This document shows positions 46,475 to 47,803 of a stretch of DNA of 47,803 nucleotides, piece after piece (the stretch's first letter is position 1; each line of letters opens with the position of its first letter). Source of the DNA: a virus. A program made the position numbers and the translations under genes. The stretch is taken from positions 1 to 47,803 of IMG/VR virus record IMGVR_UViG_3300034375_010407; one strand, 5' to 3'. The notes beneath the pieces were generated by a model, which was not told the DNA's origin, ran no database searches, and worked only from the letters and a program-made list of their open reading frames with translations.

Positions 46475-47200
46475 TCAGATAGTCCCTTCACTAAAAGGAT
46501 CAATGGAAGAAAAATCAACAAAAAGATCTGATTGTTCTTGAATAATATCGTTTTCTTCATAATATTTAAAGTTATCCGCATCAGCCTCAAGTAAAATCAA
46601 ATTACCGTTTTCGTCGAGAATAGGACCAAGGCTTTCATCGTTTAATGCAGAAGAATAGAGGTTTGTTCCGAATTTATCTTGTAAACTATCAATAGATTCA
46701 ATACCGGTATCCATATTTTCACCGGAATACTCGAATAGCTCACAAGTCATTTCCCAAGTATATAATTTGCCCAAAGGATAAAACATTTCAAACTTATTTA
46801 CATATTTAATTTGAAAACATTTATTATTTAATGGAAAATAGATCAAGTCGCCTTCCATCGGTCTTGGTAAATCTGCTAATTCAGCGTTTCCAACTTCATT
46901 ATCAAAGCTTTTTCTTGCAACACTAAAAATAACTTGGTCATGAATTTCAATACCAAACTTAGACATAAAATCGCCATCGCCAGAAAATCCGTTAACAGAT
47001 TTAATATACATTTCAACTGAATACGGCGTTTCGTAACTTGAATTATCATCCGAACCGTATAAAGAATCATAATTGTTTAAAACACGCGGTATATAATACA
47101 TATCTTGTCCATAAATTTTAATGGATTCAATAATTAATTTCTCAAGCGTGTCTTGTTGAGTTGCTGAATTGTAATTGTTAAATAACGGATTAGTCGCCAT
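46475..47200 (-). CDS. 14: gp14 neck protein
   Basis: The 241-residue protein has TLEKLIIESIKIYGQDMYYI then PRVLNNYDSLYGSDD, FGIEIHDQVIFSVARKSFDN, LPRPMEGDLIYFPLNNKCFQ and YPLGKLYTWEMTCELFEYSG, which match T4 gp14, a head completion and neck protein. The start overlaps the previous gene by 11 bases. Confidence 0.95.
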   Translation of the reverse strand: MATNPLFNNYNSATQQDTLEKLIIESIKIYGQDMYYIPRVLNNYDSLYGSDDNSSYETPYSVEMYIKSVNGFSGDGDFMSKFGIEIHDQVIFSVARKSFDNEVGNAELADLPRPMEGDLIYFPLNNKCFQIKYVNKFEMFYPLGKLYTWEMTCELFEYSGENMDTGIESIDSLQDKFGTNLYSSALNDESLGPILDENGNLILLEADADNFKYYEENDIIQEQSDLFVDFSSIDPFSEGTI

Positions 47201-47759
47201 ACGTATCCTCTTGGCGTTTCGAAAGAACTATACCTTTCATTCCAACGTTTTTTCTTATATTTTTATCCTTTTCGTCTTGAGAAGCATATACATTTTCATT
47301 TTTACCGACTTCAGTTCCATCTTCATGAGAAACTTTTAATTCCGGATCTTCTCTAAAACGATCCCACATTTTTTTAGCTCCCGGGGAATGACCAGTGGCT
47401 GCAAATTCATAACCATGATCCTTCACCATACTCGAATAAACTTGGCCCATCCTAACTGGAGAATTACTTCTACCGTGGGCACTCAAATATTTTAATCTAG
47501 TATTCCCTTCGGGGGTTTTAGTTTGCTCAACTGAATGAATGACGTGGTGTATTAAATTATCTTGCGGACTCCAAGTAAAATGCGTTGTACCACTTTTATA
47601 TAAATGCAAATCCCCAACTTCTCCGACTTTTTCTGCATCTTTTTTAAATGTAGTTGGTGAGGCATATTTTTTATCGGTTGTGACTGATCCTTCCTTAGAA
47701 CCCTGACCGATTCTATTTAGCCACACTTCATTAAGTTGAAAGTCCTTGAACGATATCAT
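47190..47759 (-). CDS. phage protein with a GNAT-like segment, neck region
   Basis: The 189-residue protein starts MISFKDFQLNEVWLNRIGQG. The central THFTWSPQDNLIHHVIHSVE and the C-terminal RSNSPVRMGQVYSSMVKDHG, then GYEFAATGHSPGAKKMWDRF, resemble GNAT-like phage proteins in which a H-S-x-G-x-K-x-x-W motif closes the fold. The N-terminal SFKDFQLNE is of the type seen on phage-packaged proteins; L-N-E|V could be a gp21 cleavage site. It replaces gp13 as the immediate neighbour of gp14. Confidence 0.65.
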   Translation of the reverse strand: MISFKDFQLNEVWLNRIGQGSKEGSVTTDKKYASPTTFKKDAEKVGEVGDLHLYKSGTTHFTWSPQDNLIHHVIHSVEQTKTPEGNTRLKYLSAHGRSNSPVRMGQVYSSMVKDHGYEFAATGHSPGAKKMWDRFREDPELKVSHEDGTEVGKNENVYASQDEKDKNIRKNVGMKGIVLSKRQEDTYGD

Positions 47760-47803
47760 CCAATCATATCCGTAAGGGGTAAACTATAACTAGTAATCAT
47801 TTC
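47756..47803 (-). CDS. C-terminal end of an upstream gene (possibly gp13)
   Basis: Fifteen codons reading EMITSYSLPLTDMIG end in TGA at 47756-47758, overlapping the ATG of the next gene (ATGA). The gene continues off the right edge. Gene order in T4 would make it gp13, but the fragment is too short to judge. Confidence 0.4.
   Translation of the reverse strand, partial: EMITSYSLPLTDMIG

Noticed and set aside
47190-47759. Assigning this gene as gp13
   Set aside because: It lies where gp13 would be next to gp14, but its sequence (GNAT-like segment) does not resemble the gp13 neck protein; the fragment beyond 47756 is a better candidate.
1-47803. tRNA genes, CRISPR arrays, integrase or attachment sites
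   Set aside because: No cloverleaf-like segment, regular repeat-spacer array, recombinase gene or att-like duplication was recognised on reading. A covariance-model search would settle tRNAs.

Overview
The window is a continuous 47.8 kb piece of a T4-like (Tevenvirinae-related) myovirus genome. Every supported gene lies on the minus strand, so transcription runs from high to low coordinates. The DNA is AT-rich and tightly packed, with many ATGA or TAATG stop/start overlaps. The host cannot be read directly. ThyX, PhoH, Hsp20, MazG, a 2OG oxygenase and a small DUF1127-type protein, together with the absence of photosynthesis genes in this window, fit a marine T4-like phage. DUF1127 is commonest in Alphaproteobacteria, which makes such a host (for example of the SAR11 type) an attractive but unproven guess.

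Layout from left to right. 1-9389 holds DNA replication and recombination genes: gp41 helicase (cut by the window edge), UvsX, a four-helix membrane protein with a C-terminal AT-hook, DNA polymerase gp43 in pieces, DUF1127, Hsp20, PhoH, small proteins and RNase H. 9454-15768 holds a GT4-type glycosyltransferase, a DUF2693-like protein, glutaredoxin, a GIY-YIG-like nuclease, a zinc ribbon, NrdB, NrdA and ThyX. 15768-20402 holds primase gp61, RegA, gp62, a DexA-like exonuclease, gp44 and sliding clamp gp45. 20643-24938 holds an accessory block: glycosyltransferase, P-loop kinase, TET/JBP-like 2OG dioxygenase, MazG-like hydrolase, an unknown protein and a peptide deformylase homologue without active-site residues. 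24931-30663 holds gp46, gp47, late sigma factor gp55, UvsW and UvsY. 30731-39269 is the head module: gp23, gp22, gp21, prohead-core-like proteins and portal gp20. 39321-47803 holds the tail tube, sheath, terminase subunits, gp15, a homing endonuclease, gp14 and the tail end of another gene.

Regulatory signals agree with a T4-style programme. Six exact TATAAATA late promoter boxes sit upstream of genes. Four sites share a TTTACT -35 hexamer, exactly 17 bp, and a TATACT/TATAAT/TACAAT -10; they precede uvsX, gp43, glutaredoxin and uvsY. Five hairpins look like intrinsic terminators.

Three observations stand out. (1) The polymerase is split at the tip of the fingers domain, and its second half is broken again inside catalytic motif B by a CTG-TAGCGAAT-CTG sequence. 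This has the layout of a miniature T4 gene 60 translational bypass: matched take-off and landing codons, a stop codon directly after take-off, and a small hairpin. (2) Oxygenase, kinase and glycosyltransferase are adjacent and together look like a DNA base hypermodification pathway. (3) The oxygenase ends in SASLDNFF, almost the same as the polymerase C-terminus RASLDDFFS, which in T4-type polymerases is the clamp-binding peptide. This suggests base modification is tethered to the replication clamp, whose gene lies just downstream.
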